The notes below the pieces were generated by a model that had not been told where the DNA came from, did no database searches, and saw nothing but the letters and a program-made list of their open reading frames with translations. Made by a program: the position numbers and the translations under genes. From assembly GCA_031292055.1 (NCBI GenBank), contig JARLHV010000014.1, positions 36,268-100,267 of the forward strand: a DNA stretch of 64,000 nt, written 5' to 3'. Positions 44,372 through 52,727 of this stretch are shown here, piece by piece. The number at the start of each line of letters is the position of its first letter. Position 1 is the first letter of the stretch. The stretch is from Desulfosporosinus sp. Its GTDB lineage: Bacteria > Bacillota > Desulfitobacteriia > Desulfitobacteriales > Desulfitobacteriaceae.

Positions 44372-45067
44372 TTGGGCAAACAAGAAAACATTCTACAAGA
44401 ATTTAGGCGCATACGCATTAATGAAGAAGCGGTGAATGTTGAGAAAATCTATTTTTATAAGACGGACAGAAGAGTAAACTCCAAGCAAGAGGAACCCTTC
44501 TTATTTTTTCCTGGAAAGTTGCCTGTTTTGCTGTCTGCCCCGCATGCAGTTAGGCACTATAGGCAAAAGAAGATTAAAATGTCGGATCAATTCACAGGTT
44601 CTATTGTTTATCTCTTGAATAAGCTGACAGATTGTCATGCTATTGCAGCTACCAAGCTTTATGGAGGGGACCCTAATGTTGACAACCCCTGTATATATAA
44701 AGAGAAAATTGCTGAGATATGTAGCCGGGAAAAGATAAAGTTCATACTGGACATCCATGGTGCTGCCCATGAGCAAGAATTTGATGTGGACTTTGGTACG
44801 AATAGTGGGAAAACCCTTTTAGTTAAGGCTAAAACTTTGGCTATACTAGAGAAAAACTTTCAGAACTTCGGGTTAATTAGAATCTCCTACGACCATTTTG
44901 CCGCAACAAGTCCCAATACTCTCGTCAATTATGTGGCGCGTGAACTGGGAATTTCGGCTGTACAGGTCGAGATCAATAAGCACTATAGAGTTCCAGCACA
45001 AAACCCCCAAGGGTTTCACCGTCTAATGGGAGCTTTGATGGAAAGTATCAAAGAACTAGCTCAGTAA
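44372..45067 (+). CDS. N-formylglutamate amidohydrolase-like protein
   Basis: The 231-residue protein resembles the FGase/HutG family of zinc amidohydrolases. Candidate metal ligands are His58 in SAPHAVR and Asp127/His129 in DIHGAAHE. The substrate is unknown, as no histidine-degradation genes are nearby. TTG 44372 is the start because TTGGAGG (44357-44363) precedes it with normal spacing; the TTG at 44357 is part of that site. Confidence 0.7.
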   Translation: MGKQENILQEFRRIRINEEAVNVEKIYFYKTDRRVNSKQEEPFLFFPGKLPVLLSAPHAVRHYRQKKIKMSDQFTGSIVYLLNKLTDCHAIAATKLYGGDPNVDNPCIYKEKIAEICSREKIKFILDIHGAAHEQEFDVDFGTNSGKTLLVKAKTLAILEKNFQNFGLIRISYDHFAATSPNTLVNYVARELGISAVQVEINKHYRVPAQNPQGFHRLMGALMESIKELAQ

Positions 45068-45111
45068 GCACATTAATATGCCTGCTAGCTGTAGAAAATG
45101 CCAGAAGATGT

Positions 45112-45219
45112 TTAAAGCTGCCATAAAGTGGTAACAGCCATAATTAGAATGGATAGAAGAATTGTTCCTCCAATAATAATAAGATTTTGTTTTTTTGTGT
45201 TAAGTTTGTGCCAAGTCAA
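45112..45219 (-). CDS. Small 35-aa membrane protein
   Basis: TTG at 45219 (minus strand) opens a 35-codon frame with a hydrophilic, lysine-rich start (MTWHKLNTKKQN) and one membrane helix (LIIIGGTILLSILIMAV). GGAGGG stands 6 bases before the TTG. The layout is that of small single-pass proteins that are often missed. The function is unknown. Confidence 0.55.
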   Translation of the reverse strand: MTWHKLNTKKQNLIIIGGTILLSILIMAVTTLWQL

Positions 45220-45231
45220 AAGAATCCCTCC

Positions 45232-45477
45232 ATAGTTGATTAATCTCGTTCAATTTTAGCACTGCTCTGAATTGAAAAGTATGGACTTAAAGTCCTGAGG
45301 AACTAGTAAAAAGGTCCTATTAAAGCAAGGGTGCAGGGGCCATTTCTCTCTAACTCTTTGTTGGCTGCACTAAATACGTAGGAATTTATGGTTTTCATTG
45401 AGCTTGAGTGTTAGGATCTATTGAGTCGGATATCAATGGCTATTATATAAAAAATACAATATATTTTACTGAATACA
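45232..45477. other. Intergenic region before DAHP synthase
   Basis: No gene is evident. The sequence is AT-rich. No T-box or tryptophan-type leader could be recognised by eye. Confidence 0.5.
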
Positions 45478-45506
45478 TTGCTAGTCTTATGGAAAAAATT
45501 TATACT
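45478..45506 (+). promoter_or_regulatory. Promoter for DAHP synthase
   Basis: TTGCTA (45478-45483) and TATACT (45501-45506) are 17 bases apart, 42 bases before the start codon. Confidence 0.6.
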
Positions 45507-45547
45507 GAGAAAAATGGCATTAGGCAAAAAGCAAAGGAGAATGGGCT

Positions 45548-46576
45548 ATGAGTATGAAATTCATTAAAAGGATACCGACCGCTGATGAAATAATAGAGCA
45601 GATCCCTTTACCCAATCACATTAAAGCTATAAAAAAAACTAGGGATAATGATATAAGAAATATTTTTGAAAATAAGGATAAAAGATTTATCCTTATCATC
45701 GGTCCATGCTCTGCCGACAATGAAGAGTCTGTCTGCGAATATATTGGGAAGCTTGCCCAAGTTCAGGAACAAGTAAAAGATTCACTGCTAATTATCCCTA
45801 GAATCTATACAAATAAGCCTCGAACTACAGGTGAAGGCTACAAAGGGATGGCGCACCAACCAGACCCCAGCAAAAAGCCAGATTTAGTTGAGGGTATAAA
45901 AGCGATCAGAAAAATGCATTTAAGATCATTATGTGAATATTACATGCCTGCAGCTGATGAAATGCTTTACCCGGAAAACTATACATATCTTGCAGACGTT
46001 TTGGGATATATTGCTATTGGTGCACGTTCAGTAGAGAATCAGCAACACAGACTAGCGGTAAGTGGAGTTGACACACCTGTTGGCATGAAAAACCCTACAA
46101 GTGGCGACCTATCTGTAATGCTAAATTCTATCATAGCAGCACAGCATGGCCATACGTTCACCTATGCCGGATGGGAAGTTGACACTACAGGTAATTCACT
46201 TACTCACGCCATTTTAAGAGGGGCTGTAGATTCTAATGGTAGAAATCTTCCTAATTACCATTATGAAGATTTAATTCGCATTGCTAAAGACTATGAAAAA
46301 CTACAACTTTTAAATGCATCGATTATTGTGGATACAAACCATGCAAATTCTATGAAATGTTATTCTGAACAGCCAAGAATAGCTAGAGAAGTATTGATGA
46401 GTAGAAAATATGACACTTTGCTTAAGAAAATGATAAAAGGCCTCATGATTGAAAGTTATTTAGAAGAAGGTAAGCAAGGCATTGGTGAAAATATTTATGG
46501 GAAATCAATAACGGATGCCTGTCTTGGCTGGGAGAGTACAGAAAAATTAATTTATTATATTGCTGAAAATATCTAA
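45548..46576 (+). CDS. DAHP synthase, type I
   Basis: This enzyme joins phosphoenolpyruvate and erythrose 4-phosphate in the first step of aromatic amino-acid synthesis. The 342-residue protein is of the AroF/AroG/AroH type: LIIGPCSADNEES, RIYTNKPRTTGEGYKG, GARSVENQQHR, PVGMKNPTSGD and VDTNHANS are all present. AAAGGAGA precedes ATG 45548. It stands alone, with its own promoter. Which aromatic amino acid inhibits it cannot be told. Confidence 0.93.
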   Translation: MSMKFIKRIPTADEIIEQIPLPNHIKAIKKTRDNDIRNIFENKDKRFILIIGPCSADNEESVCEYIGKLAQVQEQVKDSLLIIPRIYTNKPRTTGEGYKGMAHQPDPSKKPDLVEGIKAIRKMHLRSLCEYYMPAADEMLYPENYTYLADVLGYIAIGARSVENQQHRLAVSGVDTPVGMKNPTSGDLSVMLNSIIAAQHGHTFTYAGWEVDTTGNSLTHAILRGAVDSNGRNLPNYHYEDLIRIAKDYEKLQLLNASIIVDTNHANSMKCYSEQPRIAREVLMSRKYDTLLKKMIKGLMIESYLEEGKQGIGENIYGKSITDACLGWESTEKLIYYIAENI

Positions 46577-46634
46577 ACAAGCTTTTCCTTGAAGCAAAAC
46601 GCTTTCGTAGAAATCCTAATATCTTCTGCATTAT

Positions 46635-46649
46635 TTATAATTATTATAT
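46635..46649 (+). promoter_or_regulatory. PerR box before rubrerythrin
   Basis: TTATAATTATTATAT matches the Firmicute PerR consensus TTATAATNATTATAA at all but the last base. It lies 8 bases upstream of the -35 element of the rubrerythrin promoter. Confidence 0.7.
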
Positions 46650-46657
46650 AATAAGAG

Positions 46658-46686
46658 TTGACATCTACTTAAAATGATTGTAAAAT
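46658..46686 (+). promoter_or_regulatory. Promoter for rubrerythrin
   Basis: TTGACA (46658-46663) and TAAAAT (46681-46686) have exact 17-base spacing, 41 bases before the ATG. Confidence 0.85.
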
Positions 46687-46727
46687 AATGCATAGATAAA
46701 TTAAAGATTTTTAGGAGGAGTTTTCTT

Positions 46728-47273
46728 ATGAAGAAGTTTATATGTTCAGTATGTGGTTATGTATTTGAGGGAAATGAAGCACCAGATAAATGTCCACAGT
46801 GTATGTCACCAAAGGAGAAATTTTCAGAGAAACAAGAGGGAGTAATGCAGTGGGCGGATGAACACAAAATCGGGGTAGCTCAAGGTGTTGATACTGAAAT
46901 CCTTGAGGGCTTACGAGCCAACTTTATGGGTGAGTGCACTGAAGTTGGAATGTATCTGGCGATGAGCCGTCAAGCAGACCGAGAAGGGTATCCTGAAGTA
47001 GCAGAAGCGTATAAAAGGATTGCTTTTGAAGAAGCAGAGCATGCTGCTAAGTTTGCAGAGTTACTGGGTGAAGTAGTCTGTGCAGATACCAAAAAGAACT
47101 TAGAGTTGAGAGTTGAAGCAGAATTTGGCGCATGCCAAGGTAAAAAAGATATTGCCACAAAAGCAAAGCTACTAAATTATGATGCCATCCATGATACTGT
47201 TCATGAGATGTGCAAAGATGAAGCTAGGCACGGGGCAGCCTTTAAAGGCCTTCTTGATAGGTACTTTAAATAA
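46728..47273 (+). CDS. Rubrerythrin (N-terminal rubredoxin type)
   Basis: Rubrerythrin reduces hydrogen peroxide in anaerobes. This 181-residue form has the rubredoxin-like Fe site first (Cys6, Cys9, Cys22, Cys25) and the ferritin-like diiron domain after it ([44 protein letters not shown]), the reverse-rubrerythrin order common in clostridia. TAGGAGGAG precedes the ATG. A near-consensus promoter with an adjacent PerR box indicates peroxide-responsive expression. Confidence 0.93.
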   Translation: MKKFICSVCGYVFEGNEAPDKCPQCMSPKEKFSEKQEGVMQWADEHKIGVAQGVDTEILEGLRANFMGECTEVGMYLAMSRQADREGYPEVAEAYKRIAFEEAEHAAKFAELLGEVVCADTKKNLELRVEAEFGACQGKKDIATKAKLLNYDAIHDTVHEMCKDEARHGAAFKGLLDRYFK

Positions 47274-47284
47274 TTCTTTAAATG

Positions 47285-47328
47285 CTTAGAAGACCCATTC
47301 CAATAACTTTTGGAATGGGTCTTCTAAG
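47285..47328 (+). terminator. Terminator after rubrerythrin
   Basis: CTTAGAAGACCCATTCCA and TGGAATGGGTCTTCTAAG form a perfect 18-bp stem with an 8-base loop, followed by TTTG. Confidence 0.85.
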
Positions 47329-47428
47329 TTTGATGCTCTGTAACAATTGTCTGCTCGATGTTTTACATTATCTTAACTTATAATTAACAGTAGTTTAGTA
47401 TAATGAGTTGGAGAGTGGGTGTAGGACA

Positions 47429-48133
47429 ATGTCGAATGAAATGGAAATCTTAGATAAGTTGGTTTCTCTAATCGTCTCAGGAAAATACAACGCCCATGAT
47501 AAACTGCCGTCCGAAAATGAAATAGCTGATCAATACAAGGTGCCGAGAATTACTGCCCGTAAGGCCTATGAAAGACTTGAAGAATTGGGATATATCTATA
47601 AAAAACAGGGTAAAGGAAGCTATGTCAAAGATAGATATCGACAGATTGAGCTTGTTCTTACTGGTGATGTGAGTTTCAGCCAAAAGATGATAGAAAAGGG
47701 GTATAATTTCCAATCAGAAACCATATTCTGCAAGGAGATCAGCTATAATAAGAAGATTTACGACTCTTTAGAAACAGCTGAAGAGGATAAGATTTTCAAG
47801 GTGGGGAGACTGAGGTATATTGATCAACAACCCATTGCCCTACATATTTCCTATGTTGCCAAATCAGTTTTTAGTGATATCGAGGTTGTGGGGATGAATA
47901 TTACATCTATGTTCAAATATTACAATAGCAAAGGATATACAGAATTTTGCTCAAAACCCAGCATCTTAAGCGTTTCCTTTCCCACGAAGTCTCAACGAAA
48001 ATTGTTAAATTGCCCTTCTTTAATACCGCTTTTGGTTTTGGAATCCGGCTGTACGGATAAAAAGACCGGTACAGTATTGGAATACTTAAAGATTTTTTAT
48101 AGAAGCGATTGTTTTTCCTATGTCATTCCATAG
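47429..48133 (+). CDS. GntR/HutC-family regulator (PhnF-like)
   Basis: The 234-residue regulator has an N-terminal winged helix (KLPSENEIADQYKVPRITARKAYERLEELG) and a C-terminal UTRA effector domain. HutC-family members called PhnF are often next to phosphonate genes, and the phn locus starts 700 bases downstream, so local control is likely. ATG 47429 is preferred over TTG 47408 because a TATAAT at 47399-47404 would start transcription near 47411. The ligand is unknown. Confidence 0.8.
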   Translation: MSNEMEILDKLVSLIVSGKYNAHDKLPSENEIADQYKVPRITARKAYERLEELGYIYKKQGKGSYVKDRYRQIELVLTGDVSFSQKMIEKGYNFQSETIFCKEISYNKKIYDSLETAEEDKIFKVGRLRYIDQQPIALHISYVAKSVFSDIEVVGMNITSMFKYYNSKGYTEFCSKPSILSVSFPTKSQRKLLNCPSLIPLLVLESGCTDKKTGTVLEYLKIFYRSDCFSYVIP

Positions 48134-48163
48134 ATAATGCTTTTGTGCAGATTAATTAATTCC

Positions 48164-48187
48164 GAGACACCCACTTCTTTAAGTGGG
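48164..48187 (+). terminator. Hairpin after the GntR gene
   Basis: ACACCCACTT pairs with AAGTGGGTGT around a short loop, and a second stem CTTCGGTGG/CCACCGAAG follows at about 48201-48228. The pair may be a terminator or the end of an IS200/IS605-type element. Confidence 0.5.
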
Positions 48188-48350
48188 TGTTCCTTATTCT
48201 ACTTCGGTGGTAGAATCCCCCACCGAAGTCTCGATGTTCAGCTTTAGCGTAAGCGAGTTCACTTCACCGGTTATCCTGTTATTATTTACGAACCAAGCAA
48301 AACATTACAACCAAGTAAAACATACAAACATCCTTGATTCCCGTGAAAAA

Positions 48351-48409
48351 TTATACCTACATTAATAAACCCTGATTTTACTGGCATTTTGGTGTTTTTG
48401 TAGGTATAA
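48351..48409. repeat. Inverted-repeat unit bounded by TTATACCTACA
   Basis: TTATACCTACA at 48351-48361 and its complement TGTAGGTATAA at 48399-48409 bound a 59-bp unit. It has no coding capacity and looks like a miniature element. Confidence 0.7.
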
Positions 48410-48412
48410 AAA

Positions 48413-48675
48413 TTATACCTACAAATTGAATTGCGAATCATTATTTTTGTGACTCTTCAGGTACTCAGTTAATCAACCACAGATTACACAGATTAACACA
48501 GAATAAATACATTTTGGCTCTAACCTACAAATCGCTTGTAACTCTCCATCTCCTTTATCCTTTGTCTGTGTGTTTCTATACTAATCGTTCTTAATCTGTG
48601 TAATCTGTGTAATCTGTGGTTCCCCGTTCAGAATTCCCCAAGGCGTATTTACAGTGTTTCTCCTTGTAGGTATAA
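48413..48675. repeat. Second TTATACCTACA-bounded unit with nested repeats
   Basis: TTATACCTACA at 48413-48423 and TGTAGGTATAA at 48665-48675 bound a 263-bp unit directly after the first. Inside, a 21-bp segment at 48475-48495 containing CCACAGATTACACAGATT has a perfect inverted copy at 48601-48621, and the ACACAGATT motif is iterated on both arms. No gene is present. Confidence 0.7.
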
Positions 48676-48698
48676 AAAAATGCGGGATTTTAGGAAAC

Positions 48699-48710
48699 AT
48701 GTGAACACAT
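48699..48710. promoter_or_regulatory. Palindrome ATGTGAACACAT, possible GntR operator
   Basis: This 12-bp near-palindrome (ATGTG/CACAT arms) lies 121 bases before phnG and could bind the upstream regulator. The assignment rests on symmetry and position only. Confidence 0.3.
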
Positions 48711-48726
48711 AAACAAATGAATGGGT

Positions 48727-48792
48727 TTTACAAACATTTAACAGAGTCCATACAAAGCTTTAACATAGACCAACTTGGCAACAAGTTATGAT
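48727..48792 (+). promoter_or_regulatory. PhoP-box array and -10 before phnG
   Basis: Hexamers TTTACA (48727), TTAACA (48738), CATACA (48749) and TTAACA (48760) are each separated by 5 bases, an 11-bp period like Firmicute PhoP boxes. Weaker units CAACTT (48771) and CAAGTT (48782) keep the period, and TATGAT (48787-48792) could be the -10. Confidence 0.7.
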
Positions 48793-48830
48793 AATTACGT
48801 GGATAAACACTCACAAAGGAAGGCTAAGGG

Positions 48831-49253
48831 ATGATTAGAAAAAAAAGGACCGAGATATTAATTAAAGGAGCAGCAGAGGTTTCCCTAAAATTAGCACAAG
48901 AAATACTAGCGATTTATGATGTTAAGACCATTGAAGCAAGCAATAATAGTTTAGTTATGGTTAAAGTGCGGGAAAGTGCTCAGCGAAGTCTATTCTATTT
49001 AGGTGAGGTATTTATTACAGAATGTAAGGTTATGATCAATGGTTTTTTAGGAATTGGCATGGTCAAGGGACATGAACCGACACTGGCCTACAACTTGGCA
49101 ATTATTGATGCAGCTTATAATGCGAATTTACCAGAGACAATAGAATGGAAAAACATTTTATTGCTAGAGGAAGTCCACATCAAACAAGAATGTGAAGCTT
49201 TAAAGAGTAGGGTGTTAAAGACAAAAGTAAACTTTGCCACTATGGATGCTTAG
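48831..49253 (+). CDS. phnG: C-P lyase core subunit PhnG
   Basis: PhnG is part of the PhnGHIJ core that transfers alkylphosphonates to ATP ribose. The 140-residue product has the family segments ILIKGAAEVSLKLAQEI, FYLGEVFITECKVMINGFLGIGMVKGHEP and NLAIIDAAY. AAGGAAGG precedes the ATG. It is the first gene of the phn operon, downstream of the PhoP-box array. Confidence 0.92.
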   Translation: MIRKKRTEILIKGAAEVSLKLAQEILAIYDVKTIEASNNSLVMVKVRESAQRSLFYLGEVFITECKVMINGFLGIGMVKGHEPTLAYNLAIIDAAYNANLPETIEWKNILLLEEVHIKQECEALKSRVLKTKVNFATMDA

Positions 49254-49273
49254 ATAAGAGGGGTAAAAAGCTA

Positions 49274-49870
49274 ATGAAACTGGATTTGGTTCATGATATC
49301 CAATCAGCGTATCGTCAAACGCTCGATTCAATGTCTAGACCGGGCTTGATCAACAATATCAGCACTCAGGCTGACAAGGTGACGATGGAGATTAGTTGTT
49401 ATAACTCAACCTTAGTATTAGTGCTGATGCTCATTGATACAGAAGTGAAATTCAAGGTGTGTTCCGAACGTGAAGCGGAAGTGGCTAAACTTATTAACCA
49501 GTTGACATATGCTAAAGCAACGGAAGTAGAAAGTGCGGATTATATTCTTGTTTTGAATGACGTTAAAGAGGATGACTTGGAGACGGCATTTAGAATGGCC
49601 TATTCAGGAGATTTGCTGGATCCACACAAAGCAGCAACAATTATCATTGAAGTAGACGCTGTGAGCAATGACCGGAATTTGACCTTGACGGGTCCGGGCA
49701 TCGAAAAAGAATGCTATATCAATGTGAAAGCAATTGATCGTTGGGTCGATCTGCGGGCTGAAAAGAACTCTGAATATCCGTTGGGAATTGATCTGATCTT
49801 TACAGATCGGGCTAATAACATTTTATGTCTACCGCGCACAACTCAAATTGCGAAACAGGTGGTTGGATAG
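49274..49870 (+). CDS. phnH: C-P lyase core subunit PhnH
   Basis: PhnH binds at the surface of the C-P lyase core complex. The N-terminus VHDIQSAYRQTLDSMSRPGLIN is the family signature, and ending features GPGIEKE and PLGIDLIFTD match. At 198 residues it is of normal length. It joins phnI with no gap. Confidence 0.93.
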   Translation: MKLDLVHDIQSAYRQTLDSMSRPGLINNISTQADKVTMEISCYNSTLVLVLMLIDTEVKFKVCSEREAEVAKLINQLTYAKATEVESADYILVLNDVKEDDLETAFRMAYSGDLLDPHKAATIIIEVDAVSNDRNLTLTGPGIEKECYINVKAIDRWVDLRAEKNSEYPLGIDLIFTDRANNILCLPRTTQIAKQVVG

Positions 49871-51010
49871 ATGGGGTATGTTGCAGTAAAAGGTGGAACT
49901 CTTGCTATTGAAGAATCTATCAAACGACTGAAATATGAGCGGTTGAAAAAGGGCGTCGTCTTAGATTGCCAGAGAATTGAAGCTGGGATGCGTTGCTTGA
50001 TCGACCAAGTTATGTCGGAAAGCAGCCTCTACGATGAAATTCTGGCAGCGTTGGCTATTAAGCAAGCCGAGGGAAGTCCTGAAGAAGCAGTATTTTTAAT
50101 GAGAGCCTACCGTTCAACTTTGCCGCGCAAGCATTATTCGCGAACAATCGAGTCTGAGGCTATGCTGGTGGAAAGAAGAATTTCGGCAAGCTTTAAAGAT
50201 ATTCCCGGTGGACAGATCTTAGGGTCTGCCAATGATTATACTCATCGTTTAATCGATTTTAACTTAAATGAGGAAACCGATCAAGAGGCTAGCAGCTGGG
50301 TACGTGAATATGCCGAGGAAAGCGGAGTCGATAACGACAAAACTGATTTAGCTAATCTGCCCAAGGTTTTAGACTATCTACGGGAGGAAGGTCTGATTCC
50401 AGCTTGTGAAAATGATGATAGCGAGCCGGACGATGTTACCAAAGCAAGTCTTCAGTTTCCTACCAGTCGCAGTGAACGCCTGCAAATTTTAACTAGAGGG
50501 CAGACTGGCGCTGTCACTTCTTTAGGGTATGTGGCCCTGCGTAGTTATGGGGCATTGCATCCGACCGTGGGAGAACTGCGGATAGGAAATCTGTCTATCT
50601 ATGTCGATAATCCATTTAACGAACGAAATGAAGACGAAGATACTTATTATATCGGAGAAATCAAAGTCACTGAAGTAGAGACCTTATTTCCTGAAGATGT
50701 TCAAAAATTAAATGGCCAGAAAGAGATTGAATTCAGCTTGGGCTATGGGATCTGTTATGGACAAAATGAAACTAAAGCAATTGCCATAAGCATTTTGGAC
50801 CATTGTTTGGAAACGGGTAATGCGGAGTATCCGACCCATAATGAAGAGTTTGTCCTAATGCATATTGACTCCGTCGAAGCTACAGGGTTCATTTCCCATC
50901 TTAAATTACCACACTATGTGACATTCCAGTCCAAGCTGGACAGCGTTCGTAAGTCTAGGAACGGGCGCGAATGTAAAAACATGAAAAATAATGAGGAACT
51001 AAATCCATGA
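49871..51010 (+). CDS. phnI: C-P lyase core subunit PhnI
   Basis: PhnI is the nucleosidase subunit that displaces adenine from ATP with phosphonate in the presence of PhnGHL. The sequence MGYVAVKGGTLAIEES and the segment LMRAYRSTLPRKHYS are family hallmarks, as is FKDIPGGQILG. The length of 379 residues is typical. It overlaps phnJ by 4 bases. Confidence 0.95.
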   Translation: MGYVAVKGGTLAIEESIKRLKYERLKKGVVLDCQRIEAGMRCLIDQVMSESSLYDEILAALAIKQAEGSPEEAVFLMRAYRSTLPRKHYSRTIESEAMLVERRISASFKDIPGGQILGSANDYTHRLIDFNLNEETDQEASSWVREYAEESGVDNDKTDLANLPKVLDYLREEGLIPACENDDSEPDDVTKASLQFPTSRSERLQILTRGQTGAVTSLGYVALRSYGALHPTVGELRIGNLSIYVDNPFNERNEDEDTYYIGEIKVTEVETLFPEDVQKLNGQKEIEFSLGYGICYGQNETKAIAISILDHCLETGNAEYPTHNEEFVLMHIDSVEATGFISHLKLPHYVTFQSKLDSVRKSRNGRECKNMKNNEELNP

Positions 51011-51843
51011 AAATTGAATATAATTTTGCTTTTTTTGATGAAGGCTCGAAACGAGAGATTAGAAGAGTAACCCTTAAAGCGGTCGCTATTCCGGGATACC
51101 AGGTACCCTTCGCTTCGAGAGAGATGCCCATCGCCAGAGGCTGGGGAACGGGAGGGTTACAGTTAACACTTTCCCTAGTGGGTAAAGACGACATTCTGAA
51201 AGTCATCGACCAAGGCTCCGATGAATCGGTTAATGCAGTCAATATTAAAAAGCTCATCGCCATAACAACCGGCGTAAGCGTCTCAGAGGAAACAGCAGAA
51301 GCGACCATCATTCAATCGAGACACAGAATTCCAGAAATTCCACTGCGGGAAGGTCAGATTCTGGTTCTTCAAGTACCGTTACCAGAACCCCTGAGATATT
51401 ATGAACCGAGTGAATATGAAACGAAAAAGCTGCACGCTGAACGAGAGTACAGTGGTGCCTGGCTAATGCTTTTCGAGCAAATTATGAACTACGGAACTAT
51501 GTCGACGGGTGCGGATCATCCTGTTATGGTTCAGGGCCGGTATGTAATGGCACCCAGTCCCATCCCAAGATTCGATAATCCTAAGCTGAATCGTTCACAA
51601 GCGTTAATACTTTTCGGTGCAGGTCGTGAAAAGAAGGTGTATGCAGTGCCACCCTATACCCGGGTTGAGTCACTTGATTTTGAAGACTACCCTTTTAGAG
51701 TTGAATCGTTTCAAGATAAATGCTGCAGATTGTGCGGAGCTAAAGGCGTATTTATGGATGAGATACTGGATGATTTGACGGGTAAAACATCTTATCAATG
51801 CAACGATTCCAGTTATTGTTTACAGGAGTTAAATGGAAAATAA
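51007..51843 (+). CDS. phnJ: Radical-SAM C-P lyase PhnJ
   Basis: PhnJ breaks the C-P bond of ribose 1-phosphonate 5-phosphate by radical SAM chemistry, giving a cyclic ribose phosphate and an alkane. The iron-sulfur cysteines have the unusual CX2CX21C spacing: Cys240, Cys243 and Cys265, with Cys271 also conserved. AVAIPGYQVPFASREMPIARGWGTGG contains the glycine proposed as radical carrier in the E. coli enzyme. It is 278 residues long, overlapping phnI. Confidence 0.96.
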   Translation: MKIEYNFAFFDEGSKREIRRVTLKAVAIPGYQVPFASREMPIARGWGTGGLQLTLSLVGKDDILKVIDQGSDESVNAVNIKKLIAITTGVSVSEETAEATIIQSRHRIPEIPLREGQILVLQVPLPEPLRYYEPSEYETKKLHAEREYSGAWLMLFEQIMNYGTMSTGADHPVMVQGRYVMAPSPIPRFDNPKLNRSQALILFGAGREKKVYAVPPYTRVESLDFEDYPFRVESFQDKCCRLCGAKGVFMDEILDDLTGKTSYQCNDSSYCLQELNGK

Positions 51844-51863
51844 ATAAGATGAGGGATTGTAAA

Positions 51864-52709
51864 ATGGAAGATTTCGAACAGCCTGTCTTGTCTGTAAGCA
51901 ATATTACTAAACACTATGGCAAGGGGTGTGTTAACTGCAGAGGCTCGCAAGTAGAGCACTTGCTGAAAAATTATTGTCCTGTCTGCGGTACCGTCTATGC
52001 CTGTCAGGATATCACGTTCGAGGTGTATGCAGGAGAAATATTAGGTATTGTCGGAGAAAGTGGAAGTGGTAAATCGACCTTGATGGAGTGTCTGTATTTT
52101 GATCAGGAGGTAAGTAGCGGAGAGGCTTATATCAATTCCTACAAGAGTGGAACAGCAAATGTCTTTGCGGAATCGTCCCAACAGAAACGCTACATTAGGA
52201 ATCATATGATGGGAAAAGTCTATCAGAATCCGCTTATGAGTTTGAAAATGAATTTCTCCTCGATTGGCAATATCGCCGAGAAACTGATTGCGGCCGGAAA
52301 CAGACATGTCGGAATGATGGAAGCCCGAGGGAAAGAACTGCTAGAGCACGTAAACATACCCGTTTATCGTATGAAAGAAGCGCCCAAAAACTTCTCCGGA
52401 GGTATGCAGCAGAGAGTGCAAATTGCCAAAGCGTTATCAAACAATCCACCACTTCTCTTGCTTGACGAAGTAACTACAGGGTTGGACTTGTCCGTTCAAG
52501 CAAGTGTCCTTGATTTAATCAAGACAATACAGAGAGAGCTGAAGATTACAGTGCTCATTGTCTCCCATGATTTAGGTGTAATTCGAATGCTGGCGGATCG
52601 AACGATGGTGATGTTGGATGGGAAAATTATTGAACATGGTTTGACCGATCAGATTCTTGAAGATCCTCAGCAGAGCTATACCCAGCAGCTGGTGCAATCA
52701 TTATTATAG
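51864..52709 (+). CDS. phnK: C-P lyase ABC subunit PhnK with four-cysteine insertion
   Basis: PhnK is an ABC ATPase that docks on PhnJ. The 281-residue protein has Walker A GESGSGKST (about 64-72), signature FSGGMQQRVQIAKAL and Walker B LLLLDEVTTGLD. Between the first strand and Walker A there is an insertion with Cys22, Cys25, Cys38 and Cys41 (two CxxC pairs), absent from E. coli PhnK, resembling a zinc ribbon. ATG 51864 is chosen because GAGGG stands 8 bases upstream; ATG 51849 is possible. Confidence 0.93.
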   Translation: MEDFEQPVLSVSNITKHYGKGCVNCRGSQVEHLLKNYCPVCGTVYACQDITFEVYAGEILGIVGESGSGKSTLMECLYFDQEVSSGEAYINSYKSGTANVFAESSQQKRYIRNHMMGKVYQNPLMSLKMNFSSIGNIAEKLIAAGNRHVGMMEARGKELLEHVNIPVYRMKEAPKNFSGGMQQRVQIAKALSNNPPLLLLDEVTTGLDLSVQASVLDLIKTIQRELKITVLIVSHDLGVIRMLADRTMVMLDGKIIEHGLTDQILEDPQQSYTQQLVQSLL

Positions 52710-52727
52710 TAGGTTAAGGATGAAAGG

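Noticed and set aside
45232..45477. Possible T-box or attenuator before DAHP synthase
   Set aside because: The AGGGTGGNACCGCG core is missing and no convincing terminator/antiterminator pair was seen.
48183..48365. 60-codon frame after the GntR gene
   Set aside because: It crosses hairpins and the inverted-repeat element and has no ribosome binding site.
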